Assembly (NCBI GenBank): GCA_035502775.1
Contig: DATJUB010000071.1
Coordinates: forward strand, 1-64,000
DNA: 64,000 nucleotides
Reading direction: 5' to 3'
Source of the DNA: 67-14 sp035502775
GTDB taxonomy: Bacteria; Actinomycetota; Thermoleophilia; Solirubrobacterales; 70-9
The notes below the pieces were generated by a model, which was not told the origin of the DNA, did no database searches, and was given only the letters and a program-made list of their open reading frames with translations. The translations under genes were made by a program, and so were the position numbers. Positions 17,004 through 25,532 of this stretch are shown here, one piece after another. Within the stretch, counting starts at the first letter, position 1, and every line of letters starts with the position of its first letter.

Positions 17004-18446
17004 CTACTTGACCTTCACCTTGACGACCCCGGTCCTGCTCGCCGCGTCGGTGGCGCTCAGCACGGCCTTCAGCTTGAAGGTCTTCTTCTTGGCTTTCTTC
17101 TTGGCCGCGATCTTGAACTTGACGGTCTTGGCGCCGACCAGGGTGCCGACCTTGCGGCACAGCTTGCCCTTGATCTTCAGTGCCTTCTTCACGGCCTTCG
17201 CCGGCTTCTTCAGGCAGAGCTTCACGTCGAGCGCGCCCGCCGCGCCGGTCGTCTTCACGGTCACCGAGACCGCCTTCGCCTTCTTGCCGCGTTTCAGCTT
17301 CAGCGGCTTCGGCTTGATCCGCACGATCTTCACCGAGACCGTCCCGGGCGGGGTCGGTTCGACGTACTGGACCGCACCGATGTCGCAGGCACCGGCGGGA
17401 CGGTCCCTCCCGGTCTGATCCTTGGCCGGGCAGAGATCCGGTGCGGCGGCGCCGCCGGCCCCGATCGCCGGGCTGCCGGTGAGCAGGGCGTGGGTCGGGG
17501 TCTGCCCGCCGTTGTCCTTGAGCGGACCGAGCAGGGCGTCGGCCACGACCTTGTTGGTTCCGGGGTTGAAGCCGACCAGGCAGTTGCCCGCCCCGAGTGC
17601 CTGGGTGGTGAGCACGTAGCGCGGGAAGAAGAACGGGCCGCTGTAGCAGTCCGGACCGTTGATCGGCGCGGCCGAGTTGTCCTGGTTGGCGGCGTTGATC
17701 ACGTTGACGAATCCGATGTTGGAGGCGCCGCCGTCGGCGAACCCGCCGCCGTAGCCGTTGCCGTCCCCGTCGGCATCGGCGGTGTTCTTGGTGATGGTCG
17801 AGCTCTTGACCGAGGCCGTGGCCCCGCCGGGAATCCAGAGGGCGCCCCCGTTGCCGTTGGCGGCGTTGCCGGAGAAGGTGCTGTTGACCGCGCTGAGTGC
17901 GCTGTAGACCGCGATCGCGCCGCCCTGGTACTTGGTGGAGTTGCCGTTGATGGTCACCCCGTCGACGGTCAGCGATCCCGTCGTGTTGGCGATGCCCGCA
18001 CCGTCCTCACCGACCCCGCTCAGCACGCCGCCGACGATGTTCTGGTTGAGGATCGCGAGCGAACCGCTGCTCTGCTGGTCGTAGATCCGGTCGATCCCGT
18101 TGCCGTTGACCACGACCTTGGCCCCCGCGGCCGGACGGATGGTGAGCGCGTCAGCCCCGGCGATGTCGAAATCGCCGGTGGTGTTGTTGTTCTCACCCGC
18201 TCCGGCGATCGTGATCTTGTACTCGCCGGCGGGCAGCACGATCTCGTCGGCCCCCGATCCGGACGAGCAGCCGTCGAAGCCCGAGTTGGTCGAAGCCGAG
18301 GTGATCGCCTCACGCAGCGAACAGGTCGTGTTCGATCCGCCGTACAGGTCTTCGGTCGTGGTGACATCGATCGTCGCCGCGCTCGCGGACGAGGCTGCCG
18401 TGAACGTCGCTGCCAATGCCATCGCCAAGACAAGAAATCTCTTCAT
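17004..18446 (-). CDS. Secreted CSLREA-domain beta-helix protein
   Basis: A 480-aa exported protein. Signal peptide 1-24 (LVLAMALAATFTAASSASAA). The CSLREA signature TTCSLREAITSAST opens the mature part, followed by parallel beta-helix repeats rich in N, G and S, such as LTVDGVTINGNSTKYQGGAI. A Cys-containing closing block (GRDRPAGACDIGAVQY) is typical of the choice-of-anchor Q style. The last ~130 residues form a strongly basic domain with many KK pairs ending TGVVKVKVK. ATG at 18446 is preferred over a TTG 9 nt upstream. Likely a surface protein; no enzymatic residues were recognised. Confidence 0.8.
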   Translation of the reverse strand: MKRFLVLAMALAATFTAASSASAATIDVTTTEDLYGGSNTTCSLREAITSASTNSGFDGCSSGSGADEIVLPAGEYKITIAGAGENNNTTGDFDIAGADALTIRPAAGAKVVVNGNGIDRIYDQQSSGSLAILNQNIVGGVLSGVGEDGAGIANTTGSLTVDGVTINGNSTKYQGGAIAVYSALSAVNSTFSGNAANGNGGALWIPGGATASVKSSTITKNTADADGDGNGYGGGFADGGASNIGFVNVINAANQDNSAAPINGPDCYSGPFFFPRYVLTTQALGAGNCLVGFNPGTNKVVADALLGPLKDNGGQTPTHALLTGSPAIGAGGAAAPDLCPAKDQTGRDRPAGACDIGAVQYVEPTPPGTVSVKIVRIKPKPLKLKRGKKAKAVSVTVKTTGAAGALDVKLCLKKPAKAVKKALKIKGKLCRKVGTLVGAKTVKFKIAAKKKAKKKTFKLKAVLSATDAASRTGVVKVKVK

Positions 18447-18545
18447 GGTCCCCAAACCTTTCTGAATGTTCCCGTGACACGAGCGTACGCGCGGGATCCG
18501 GCCCGGTCAAGCCGGTCTCGGCCCGGCGAGGCTTGGGGATGGCCC

Positions 18546-19781
18546 TCAGGGCCGGATGAGCTTCAGGACCTCGGAGGGCTGGACGTCACGCAGATCGTTG
18601 GTCGCCATGGTGCGCAGCCGGGCCTCGCCGCCTTCCTTCAGGGTCAGCGTGTAGTTCACGTTGAGGCGGTCGGCGTGCTTCAGCTGGCCCTTCATGCTGC
18701 GTCCGGCCAGATCGATCTCGACCGCGATGCCGTGATGCCGGAGCTCCGAGGCGAGAGCGACCGCGCGGGCCCGCTGATCGGGTGCTTCGACCGCGATGAA
18801 GAGATCCGCCCCCGGAACATCGACCGGTTCGTCCAGGGCCAGCAGGATCCGCTCGATCCCGGCCGCCCAGCCGACCGCCGGGGTGTCGGGACCGCCGAGC
18901 TGGGCGATCAGGCCGTCGTAGCGCCCGCCGCCGCCGATCTCGGACTGGGAACCGAGCTGATCGCAGACGAAGGAGAAGATCGTGCGGGTGTAGTAGTCGA
19001 GACCCCGCACCAGGGTCGGGTCGATCACGTACTCGACCGAAGCGGCACCCAGCAGCTGCTTGACCTCGGCGAAATGCTCGGTGTCGGCCTCGTCGAGATG
19101 GTCGAGCAGGTGCGGCGCGTCGGCCATCACCCCCTTGGTCCCTGGATGGTCCGAGTCGAAGGCACGCAGCGGGTTGATCTCGATCCGTTCGCGGACGTCG
19201 TCGGAGAGTTCCTCGGAACGTGACCGGAGGTGGGACTTCAGTTCCTCCAGGTAGGCGGCCCTGGCCTCGAGCGAGCCGAGGCTGCCGATCCGGAGCTCGA
19301 CCCCGGGAACGCCCATCTCCTCGACCAGGTCGCTGAGCAGGGTGATCACCTCGACGTCGGCCAGCGGTGAGTCGGAGCCGATCGCCTCGGCGCCGATCTG
19401 GTTGAACTGGCGGTAGCGCCCGGCCTGGGGCCGTTCGTGGCGGAAGAACGGTCCCTGGTAGGCGAGCTTCACCGGCTGCGGCAGCTTGTGCATGCCGTGT
19501 TCGACGTAGGCCCGGCAGATCGACGCGGTCCCTTCGGGACGCAGGGTCAGGCTGCGGCCGCCCTTGTCCTCGAAGGTGAACATCTCCTTGCGCACGATGT
19601 CGGTCGATTTGCCCACCCCCCGCTCGAACAGGGCCGTGTCCTCGAAGTTCGGGGTGATGATGCCGCGGTATCCGGAGCGGCCGAAGATCTCACGGGCGGC
19701 CCGGATCAGCCGCTCGCGCTGCGCGGCCTGCTCGGGAAGCACGTCGAAGGTGCCGCGGGGTGCTTTGAACTTGGGTGCCAT
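18546..19781 (-). CDS. hisS: Histidyl-tRNA synthetase
   Basis: A 411-aa class II synthetase that charges tRNA-His. Motif 2 region RPEGTASICRAYVEHGM with FFRHERPQAGRYRQFNQIG is present. The histidine-binding GLDYYTRTIF motif and the C-terminal anticodon-binding domain (VEIDLAGRSMKGQLKHADRL) are present. The ATG at 19781 gives the typical N-terminus MAPKFKAPRGTFDVLP and lies 2 bp after the stop of the upstream hydrolase gene; a longer frame upstream is antisense-like noise inside that gene. Third gene of a three-gene minus-strand operon. Confidence 0.96.
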   Translation of the reverse strand: MAPKFKAPRGTFDVLPEQAAQRERLIRAAREIFGRSGYRGIITPNFEDTALFERGVGKSTDIVRKEMFTFEDKGGRSLTLRPEGTASICRAYVEHGMHKLPQPVKLAYQGPFFRHERPQAGRYRQFNQIGAEAIGSDSPLADVEVITLLSDLVEEMGVPGVELRIGSLGSLEARAAYLEELKSHLRSRSEELSDDVRERIEINPLRAFDSDHPGTKGVMADAPHLLDHLDEADTEHFAEVKQLLGAASVEYVIDPTLVRGLDYYTRTIFSFVCDQLGSQSEIGGGGRYDGLIAQLGGPDTPAVGWAAGIERILLALDEPVDVPGADLFIAVEAPDQRARAVALASELRHHGIAVEIDLAGRSMKGQLKHADRLNVNYTLTLKEGGEARLRTMATNDLRDVQPSEVLKLIRP

Positions 19782-19783
19782 GT

Positions 19784-20431
19784 TCAGCCCGGCATCTCGG
19801 CGAGGAACGGATTGGTGGCCATCTCGGACGCGAGCGTGGTCACGCCCATGTGTCCGGGGAAGACGTGGGTCTCCGGGGGAAGGGTCTCGATCAGGGTCGC
19901 GATCGAGGCGAGCAGCGTGTCCCAGTCGCCCCCGGGAAGATCGACCCGGCCGACCGAGTTCTGGAAGAGCACGTCGCCGGAGAACAGGGCCCGGTCGGAG
20001 GGCACCGAGTAGGTGACGTGGCCGGGACTGTGGCCGGGAGTGAAGAGCACGTCGAAATCGATGCCGGCGATCGAGAGCTTCTCTCCTCCGGCCACGGTGA
20101 AATCCGCCTCGTAGGATTCGAACGGGCCGATTCCGGGCCAGGGCACGTAGGCCATGATGTCGGCGAGGATCTGGACCTCCAGCTCGGGACAATGCACGGG
20201 GGCGCCGGTCGCCGCCGCGATCGGCGCGACCGCCCCGATGTGGTCGAAGTGACAATGGGTGAGCAGGATCGCCTCCAGCTCCAGCCCCCGCTCCTTCAAG
20301 GGGGCCATCAGGCGTTCCGCCTCGTCGCCGGGATCGACCATCACGGCCTTGTCGCTGCCCTCGTTCCAGAGGAGATACGAGTTCTCGGATACAGCGCCGA
20401 CCGTCGTGCCGAGTACCTGGAGGTCGGCCAC
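19784..20431 (-). CDS. Metallo-beta-lactamase-fold hydrolase (glyoxalase II-like)
   Basis: A 215-aa cytoplasmic metallohydrolase. The metal-binding motif LLTHCHFDHIGAV is complete (HxHxDH), with a further His in FTPGHSPGHVTY, Asp in FSGDVLFQNSVGR and His in VFPGHMG. The size and the GD-x-LF-x-x-S-x-GR block match the YcbL/glyoxalase II-like group common next to hisS in actinobacteria. The substrate is probably a thioester such as an acylated small thiol, but that is inference. The GTG at 20431 is chosen because it follows the upstream stop by 2 bp. Confidence 0.88.
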   Translation of the reverse strand: MADLQVLGTTVGAVSENSYLLWNEGSDKAVMVDPGDEAERLMAPLKERGLELEAILLTHCHFDHIGAVAPIAAATGAPVHCPELEVQILADIMAYVPWPGIGPFESYEADFTVAGGEKLSIAGIDFDVLFTPGHSPGHVTYSVPSDRALFSGDVLFQNSVGRVDLPGGDWDTLLASIATLIETLPPETHVFPGHMGVTTLASEMATNPFLAEMPG

Positions 20432-20433
20432 GC

Positions 20434-20805
20434 CTACTGCTTTCCGGCGGCGCGGATACGGGCCCGCTCGCGGCGCCGCCACATGGTCTGATCCATGTAG
20501 AAGCCGGCCGGGATGTAGAAGACGAGCATCAGGATTCCGATCGGCAGGGCCTGGCCGATCGAGCGGCCGAAGATCACGATCAGAAGCACCACGAAGACCA
20601 CCGACGCGATCACGCCGCGGATCGTCGCGCCCCGCCAGGTCGGCGGTGAGTCGACGCGGGTGGCGCCACGGCTCCTGGCACTGCCGGACCTCGCCTGGTT
20701 CCTGGCCTCCTGGCGATTGCGGGGCCGGGCCTTCTTGCGGGTATCGATGTTGCCGGCCTGGGTGCCACGCCGCTTGCGATTGCGCTTCTTCTTCGTCTGA
20801 GCCAC
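20434..20805 (-). CDS. Small conserved membrane protein, basic N-terminus
   Basis: A 123-aa protein. Residues 1-50 are extremely basic (KKKRNRKRRG, RKKARPRNRQ) and probably contact nucleic acid or acidic lipid. Two membrane helices follow, about 63-83 (VIASVVFVVLLIVIFGRSI) and 87-105 (ALPIGILMLVFYIPAGFYM), then a short basic tail. No function is recognised. It heads the operon with the hydrolase and hisS. The GTG start has a TAGATT box 7 nt upstream (20813-20818) and no ribosome binding site, indicating a leaderless transcript. Confidence 0.75.
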   Translation of the reverse strand: MAQTKKKRNRKRRGTQAGNIDTRKKARPRNRQEARNQARSGSARSRGATRVDSPPTWRGATIRGVIASVVFVVLLIVIFGRSIGQALPIGILMLVFYIPAGFYMDQTMWRRRERARIRAAGKQ

Positions 20806-20849
20806 GAAAGGAAATCTAGCGATCGGCGGCTATGTGACGAATTGAGGAC

Positions 20850-21968
20850 TCATTCGGCCCGGTCTTCACCTTCCGGGGGATCGGCGGTCTTGCGGCGGAT
20901 CGCACGGAGTTCCGTCAGATGCTGATCTCCGAACGGGGTCAGCGTCCAGTAGGAGGCCGTGTCCCTGACGCTCCTCGCCTTGTCGCTTCGCTCGACCAGG
21001 CCCAGCGCCCTCATCTGCACGATCATCGTGCCGAAATCGTCGTCGCTCAGTTTGATCGTGACGCCGGTGATCGACTTGACGGTTCGCCCCTCCCCGGTGG
21101 CGGCGCGCCGGATTTCGGCGACCTCGCGGCTGCGGAACTTGTCGAGGAACCACTGGTCGAGCCGATCCTGGAGCTGCTCTTCCTTGGCCTCGTTGAGCAG
21201 CTCCGGCCCGATTGCCGAGAACAGATCGTCCCAGGTCAGATCCTCTTCGAGAAGACTCGAAAATGTGGTGGGGGTCTCGAAAATCGTGTCCATTTGCGCT
21301 CTCACCTTGACCACGGGGACGAGATCAATCAGATCCTCGCCCTGGGCGAACTTCTCGGCTCCGGGAGGAGGACCGGTCTGCCTGGCGGAAAGCTGGGCTT
21401 CGGCCTCCTCGAGGCGCTTGCGCAGATCGTTCAGCTCACCGAGAGATTCGGTCGAGGTCTGCTCGTCGCCGCGTATCCAGCCGACCGCCGGATAGGTCTG
21501 CCGGAAGTGCTGGAAACTCAATGCGACCTGACCCTCGAGGCTGTCGGCTCCCTCCCAGAACTTCACGTGCTTGCGGGCCTTCACCTTGGCCCGGAACGCC
21601 TCCAGCTTCTCCCGGGTCTCCTTGTCTTTCTCCGACTTGCCGAGCACGATCGCGTCAGGATCCTTGTGGAGGAAAGCCATCACGGGAATCTTCTCCTGAA
21701 CGGCGTAGTCGAACTCCATCTCGGTGAAGCTGAGCTCGGTAGAAGGGTCCACCGACCCGTACCTGCCCCCGATCACCAGCAGATAGTAGTCCGAATTCAG
21801 GATCACCCTCTTGATCAGCGTCCACGCGTCTTCGTCGGCCGCCGGAAACATCTCCATGCCCGCCGGAAACGCGTTCATCTGCAACAGCGCCGAAACCACC
21901 GCCGCACGTTCCTCTTTCAGATCCAGAAACGTGCTGCTGACAAACACCTGATAGCGGCGATCGTTCAA
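20850..21968 (-). CDS. DUF4062-domain protein with coiled coil and C-terminal helical region
   Basis: A 372-aa protein. Residues 1-130 match DUF4062: QVFVSSTFLDLKEER, GMEMFPAADEDAW, SDYYLLVIGGRYGS, and LSFTEMEFDYAV. A coiled coil lies at about 175-200 (LNDLRKRLEEAEAQL). The C-terminal 170 residues look helical, with a winged-helix-like end (FGTMIVQMRALGLVERSD). DUF4062 resembles TIR-like folds and is often joined to STAND ATPases in putative defence proteins; here it stands without an ATPase. TTG start with AAGGGGG about 8 nt upstream. It is not obviously coupled to its neighbours. Confidence 0.8.
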   Translation of the reverse strand: MNDRRYQVFVSSTFLDLKEERAAVVSALLQMNAFPAGMEMFPAADEDAWTLIKRVILNSDYYLLVIGGRYGSVDPSTELSFTEMEFDYAVQEKIPVMAFLHKDPDAIVLGKSEKDKETREKLEAFRAKVKARKHVKFWEGADSLEGQVALSFQHFRQTYPAVGWIRGDEQTSTESLGELNDLRKRLEEAEAQLSARQTGPPPGAEKFAQGEDLIDLVPVVKVRAQMDTIFETPTTFSSLLEEDLTWDDLFSAIGPELLNEAKEEQLQDRLDQWFLDKFRSREVAEIRRAATGEGRTVKSITGVTIKLSDDDFGTMIVQMRALGLVERSDKARSVRDTASYWTLTPFGDQHLTELRAIRRKTADPPEGEDRAE

Positions 21969-22005
21969 CCTCGGTTCCCCCTTTTTGGTCTTCCTGACGT
22001 CAGAG

Positions 22006-22896
22006 TCAACTGTCGGTGAATATTCCCACGCGGCGCTCGATCACGTGGAAGGCCGGGTCGAAGTCGCGGATCGGAACGTCCGCCGGATACCCGGCCAGTG
22101 CCGCCTCGGGAATCAGGCCGATCAGCTCGGCTTCGGCCGGCGCCGTGCCGCGCCTGGCCGCGCCCTCCCTGACGGCTTCGACCACCCGGACCAGCGGCAG
22201 TCCGACCGGGTCGTGCACGTTCATCGAGACCTGCGCCCTGCCGGTCGAGAGCATGAGCCCGATCGCCCGGACACCGGGCAGCCCTCCCCCGGATTCCCTG
22301 ATCTCCGCCGCGATCTCCTTGGCGATGGCGAGATCGTCGGTTTCGAGCTCGATGTTGAAGGCGGCAAGCGGCGGCCGTGCCGTGACCAGCCAGCCGCCGG
22401 CGGTCGCGTGCGGGTGGCCGGGGCCGAAGTCGGCCTCCAGCTCCCCGGAGGTCATGCGCCGCCACAGCCCGTCGAGCCCGCCGTCCCGGAAGAAGGCCCG
22501 TTCCCGCCGCTCCTCGGATGCGGCCAGGTCCCCGTAGAGGAAGACCGGGATCCCCATGGTCGCGATCCGCTCGGCGATCCTCAGCGCCGATTCGGCCGCC
22601 CGTTCGCGGTCGGCCTCGGCGGTCCACACGACCGGGCAGACGTCGAGTGATCCGATCGCGGGATGAATGCCCTCCCAGGCGCTCATGTCGATCTCCCGGG
22701 TCACCGCCTCGGCCAGCCCGGCCAGCGCCTTCTCGAGATCGGCCTGCGGACCGGCGATCGTGAAGACGGCGCGATGATGATCGACGTCGGTGTGCCGGTC
22801 GAGCAGGAGTACCTCGTCGCCGAGCGACTCCTGCAGACGGTCGAGAGCCGCGAAGTCACGGCCCTCGGAGACGTTGGGAACGGCCAGCAGAGTCAA
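22006..22896 (-). CDS. Glutamate formimidoyltransferase-like protein
   Basis: A 296-aa protein matching the N-terminal and middle parts of the formiminotransferase family (FTCD), which transfers a formimino group from formiminoglutamate to tetrahydrofolate in histidine breakdown. Landmarks: VPNVSEGRD at the start, LDRHTDVDHHRAVFTIAG with the likely catalytic His, WEGIHPAIGSLDVCPVVW, and AQVSMNVHDP. No cyclodeaminase domain is attached and no other hut genes are nearby, so the true substrate is open. The start overlaps the aminopeptidase stop by 4 nt. Confidence 0.85.
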   Translation of the reverse strand: MTLLAVPNVSEGRDFAALDRLQESLGDEVLLLDRHTDVDHHRAVFTIAGPQADLEKALAGLAEAVTREIDMSAWEGIHPAIGSLDVCPVVWTAEADRERAAESALRIAERIATMGIPVFLYGDLAASEERRERAFFRDGGLDGLWRRMTSGELEADFGPGHPHATAGGWLVTARPPLAAFNIELETDDLAIAKEIAAEIRESGGGLPGVRAIGLMLSTGRAQVSMNVHDPVGLPLVRVVEAVREGAARRGTAPAEAELIGLIPEAALAGYPADVPIRDFDPAFHVIERRVGIFTDS

Positions 22897-23852
22897 ACCA
22901 GCAGCTTGCCTTCCAGCACGATCGGCGTGCCGTCCACGGTGACCTCGGGGCGAAGCGAAACCACGTCGAGATGGACCGGCACCTGGATGTTGCCGCCGAT
23001 CGCCGCCGAGGCCCCGAAGGCGACGTGGGCGGTGCCGAAGATCTTTTCGTCCTCGAGGATGTTGCCGGTCAGGATGGCCTTCTCGTTGGTGCCGATGCCG
23101 AGCTCGGCGACGTTGGTGCCGTCCGGTCCGTGCGCGGTCAGCAGTTCCATCAGCTTCGCTCCCTCGGGCCCGGTCGCATCGACCAGATGGCCGTTCTCGA
23201 TGGTCAGCCTGACCGGATCGGCGACGAGACCGACCCCGGCGATCGATCCGTCGACGACCAGCGTCCCTTCGGCGGTCGCGGGAGCGATGAAGCCCTCACC
23301 GCAGGGCAGGTTGCCGAAAGCTCCGGTGTGGCTCAGCTCGCCGGCGTCCGGGATCGCCTTGCGGCCCTGAAGCCCGAGGGTCAGATCGCTGCCGTGATCG
23401 CAGGTGATGCGGGCGGTGGTGCCGCGATCGAGGATCTCGGCCACCTTGCCGCCGCGACGGCGCAGGTTGTCCATGTCGTCCGACATGACCCGGGCCAGCA
23501 TCTCCTCGGTCGCCCCGGGAAGCGTCGCGGTGCGGGTGCCCGATTCACTGGCCCGCTTGCGGGCCGCGGTGTGCGAAAGCGACTGCACGGTCGGCGCGAG
23601 CAGGACATCCGCGGCGACCATCGCGTCGGCGATCGTGCTGGGCGGTTCGCCCGCGTGGGAGGCACGCTCACTCATCACCGCCAGCACGGCCTCGGCGCCG
23701 ATCGTTTCGGCGTCTGCCCGCATCGCCTCGCCGAGTCCGAGCGTGGCCGGGTTGCAGACGATCAGGACCTCCTCGTTCGGCTTGACCCCGAGACAGTCCC
23801 GGACGACTGCGGAAACGGCCTTGCTGAGATCACTGCCCATGTCTGCGTTCAT
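22893..23852 (-). CDS. M29-type metallo-aminopeptidase
   Basis: A 319-aa protein of the thermophilic aminopeptidase M29 type. The metal-site blocks are recognisable in order: GNLPCGEGFIAP, AELGIGTN, EDEKIFGTAHVAFG and VPVHLDVV, which supply Glu, Glu, His, His and Asp. It probably trims N-terminal residues from peptides in the cytoplasm. It is the first gene of a two-gene unit with the formiminotransferase-like gene (4-nt overlap). A GATAGT box 6 nt before the ATG resembles the leaderless-type promoters. An alternative ATG lies 12 nt inside. Confidence 0.85.
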   Translation of the reverse strand: MNADMGSDLSKAVSAVVRDCLGVKPNEEVLIVCNPATLGLGEAMRADAETIGAEAVLAVMSERASHAGEPPSTIADAMVAADVLLAPTVQSLSHTAARKRASESGTRTATLPGATEEMLARVMSDDMDNLRRRGGKVAEILDRGTTARITCDHGSDLTLGLQGRKAIPDAGELSHTGAFGNLPCGEGFIAPATAEGTLVVDGSIAGVGLVADPVRLTIENGHLVDATGPEGAKLMELLTAHGPDGTNVAELGIGTNEKAILTGNILEDEKIFGTAHVAFGASAAIGGNIQVPVHLDVVSLRPEVTVDGTPIVLEGKLLV

Positions 23853-23944
23853 GCGCCAACTATCGCAGGCGGACGGGACCGATTACCCAAGGCGCTACGG
23901 TCGGTCATAGGGGTAAATCGATTTCAACCAGATGGAGGAATCAA

Positions 23945-24340
23945 ATGAGCCTCAGTGATCACAGAATCGGACCGGCGGTGGCCGTCGCCGACCTCACGGC
24001 GGCCCGCGAGTTCTATGAGAAGAAACTCGGTCTGCGGGTCGGGGAAGCGTGGGAGGAGGAGATGGCGCTCTATGAGTGCGGCGGCGACTCGACGCTGATG
24101 GTGTACGTCTCCCCGGATCATGCCGGCAAGGCGACCCACACCCTGGCCGGATGGGAGGTCCCGGACCTCGAGGCCGAAATGTCCGAGCTCGAGTCCCGGG
24201 GTGTCGAGTTCGCCCGCTACGACGGCACGGACGGTCCCGCCACCGACGAAAGGGGGATCTTCACAGCCGAGGGCATGCGGGTCGCCTGGTTCATGGATCC
24301 GGAGGGCAACACCTTCGCGATCAACGAGATCTCGAGCTGA
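23945..24340 (+). CDS. VOC (glyoxalase/bleomycin-resistance fold) protein
   Basis: A 131-aa single-domain vicinal-oxygen-chelate protein. Two beta-alpha-beta-beta-beta halves are visible: RIGPAVAVADLTAAREFYEKKLG and ALAGWEV...WFMDPEGNTFAINE. The closing PEGN motif is typical. Substrate unknown. A good ribosome binding site GGAGG lies 7 nt upstream of the ATG. The gene faces away from the aminopeptidase gene and converges on the lipoprotein gene across the terminator at 24360-24386. Confidence 0.85.
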   Translation: MSLSDHRIGPAVAVADLTAAREFYEKKLGLRVGEAWEEEMALYECGGDSTLMVYVSPDHAGKATHTLAGWEVPDLEAEMSELESRGVEFARYDGTDGPATDERGIFTAEGMRVAWFMDPEGNTFAINEISS

Positions 24341-24359
24341 ACCGGACGATGACCCGGCT

Positions 24360-24386
24360 GCCGCGTCCCGGCTTTCCGGGCGCGGC
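24360..24386. terminator. Strong stem-loop between convergent genes
   Basis: An 11-bp GC-only stem (GCCGCG-T-CCCGG / CCGGG-CGCGGC, one bulged T) with a 4-nt CTTT loop lies between the convergent stops at 24340 and 24398. There is no clear T run, so it may stop RNA polymerase weakly or protect 3' ends of both transcripts. Confidence 0.65.
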
Positions 24387-24397
24387 CGCCCTCCGGC

Positions 24398-24781
24398 CTA
24401 CTTTTCCCGCCTGATCTTCTCTTTCAGCTTCTTGGCCTGCTCGACCGCGGCCTCGGCGTTCTGCTCGGATGCCTGCTGAACCGAGTGCTTCTTCGATTCT
24501 GCCGCCTGCTTGCCGGCCCGCCTGCCGGCCTTCACCGCGTCCTTCTTCTCCTCGATCGCCATCACCGCGGCGTCCTTGGCGTCTTTCGCTTTCTCGGCCG
24601 CTCGGGTGGAGGCCGCTTCGGCGCCCCGTTCCAGCTGCCGCTTCGCCTCGGCGGCCTTGTCGGTGACAGCCTGCCCGGCGGACTGGGACGAGTCCTCGCC
24701 GTCGCCGCATGCGCCGAGCGCGACCGCCGCCGGGATCAGCAGAAGGGCGAGTCCTGTACGTGTCGTGATGGTTTTTTTCAT
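24398..24781 (-). CDS. Ala/Lys-rich lipoprotein
   Basis: A 127-aa predicted lipoprotein. Signal sequence with lipobox LGAC (Cys at about 24), then a ~100-residue, almost entirely helical tail rich in Ala, Lys, Glu and Gln (AEKAKDAKDAAVMAIEEKKD) with heptad-like spacing. Likely anchored to the outer face of the cytoplasmic membrane as an extended helix. The ATG at 24781 opens the signal MKKTITTRTGLALLLIPAA; an upstream extension is noise. The 84-bp gap to the next gene holds both start regions. Confidence 0.75.
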   Translation of the reverse strand: MKKTITTRTGLALLLIPAAVALGACGDGEDSSQSAGQAVTDKAAEAKRQLERGAEAASTRAAEKAKDAKDAAVMAIEEKKDAVKAGRRAGKQAAESKKHSVQQASEQNAEAAVEQAKKLKEKIRREK

Positions 24782-24865
24782 CGGCCTCCAGGCACCTGTC
24801 GCTTCGAGTAGGCGAACGATGACCATAGCGAGAGGACCGCGCGGGCTTGGCGCTACGGTGGAACC

Positions 24866-25462
24866 ATGAAGTCCTGGCAGCCCCCGCTGATACTGCTGGC
24901 GCTGATCCTGCCCGCCGCGATCGGTTTCGCGTTCGGCGGACCGGGCTTCGGCATCATGCTCGCCGGCTTCTGCCTGGTCGGACTGGTGGTCGTTGCGCTG
25001 AGGGCGATGCCCAGCGATCCGATCGGCCGGCCGCAGCATCCGGAGACGGTCCACCGGCTGCTGATCGTCACCACGTTTCCGATCGAGGACGCGAGGACGA
25101 TCGAGGCGGTGGCCGAGCAGATCGAGCTCGACGGTTCCGGGCCGGAAACCGAGATCCGGCTACTGACCCCGGCGGTGAACACTTTCCTCGATCGCTGGGC
25201 CACCGATTTCCGGGCGGCCCGCCGGCGGGCCCAGCGGGACCTGGTGATCTCGGTCGCGTCCCTTACCCTGGCCGGACTCGATGCGGGCGCGCGGGTCGGC
25301 GACGAGGATCTGGTTCAGGCCGTCGAGGACCAGATCGCGACCTTCGACGCGTCCACGGTGATCCTGGTGAGCCGGGAGGGCGACGGATATGACGAGGCGG
25401 CCGAAACACTCCGGAAGCGGCTGAGACCGCCGTTCCACCGGGTGGAACTCAGCCGGGGCTGA
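24866..25462 (+). CDS. Membrane-anchored protein with stress-protein-like domain
   Basis: A 198-aa protein with two N-terminal membrane helices (LILLALILPAAIGFAFG and GIMLAGFCLVGLVVVALRA). The following cytoplasmic alpha/beta domain begins HRLLIVTTFPIEDARTIEAV, with later strands IRLLTP and STVILVSREGDGYDEA. This resembles a universal-stress-protein layout without a clear ATP-binding G-x2-G-x9-GS motif. A similar domain with membrane helices at the other end is encoded at 55942-56790. TACGGT lies 6 nt before the ATG and there is no ribosome binding site. Confidence 0.7.
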   Translation: MKSWQPPLILLALILPAAIGFAFGGPGFGIMLAGFCLVGLVVVALRAMPSDPIGRPQHPETVHRLLIVTTFPIEDARTIEAVAEQIELDGSGPETEIRLLTPAVNTFLDRWATDFRAARRRAQRDLVISVASLTLAGLDAGARVGDEDLVQAVEDQIATFDASTVILVSREGDGYDEAAETLRKRLRPPFHRVELSRG

Positions 25463-25532
25463 GCCCGGGACGCTTTCGCCCATCGTCCCCGATCCTGGCG
25501 CCGGGGAGGAAGCCGGACCTATATTCACGATC

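Noticed and set aside
21965..22627. A 220-codon minus-strand frame overlapping the formiminotransferase gene
   Set aside because: Frame-shifted Arg/Gly/Ala-rich shadow of 22006-22896, which has clear family motifs.
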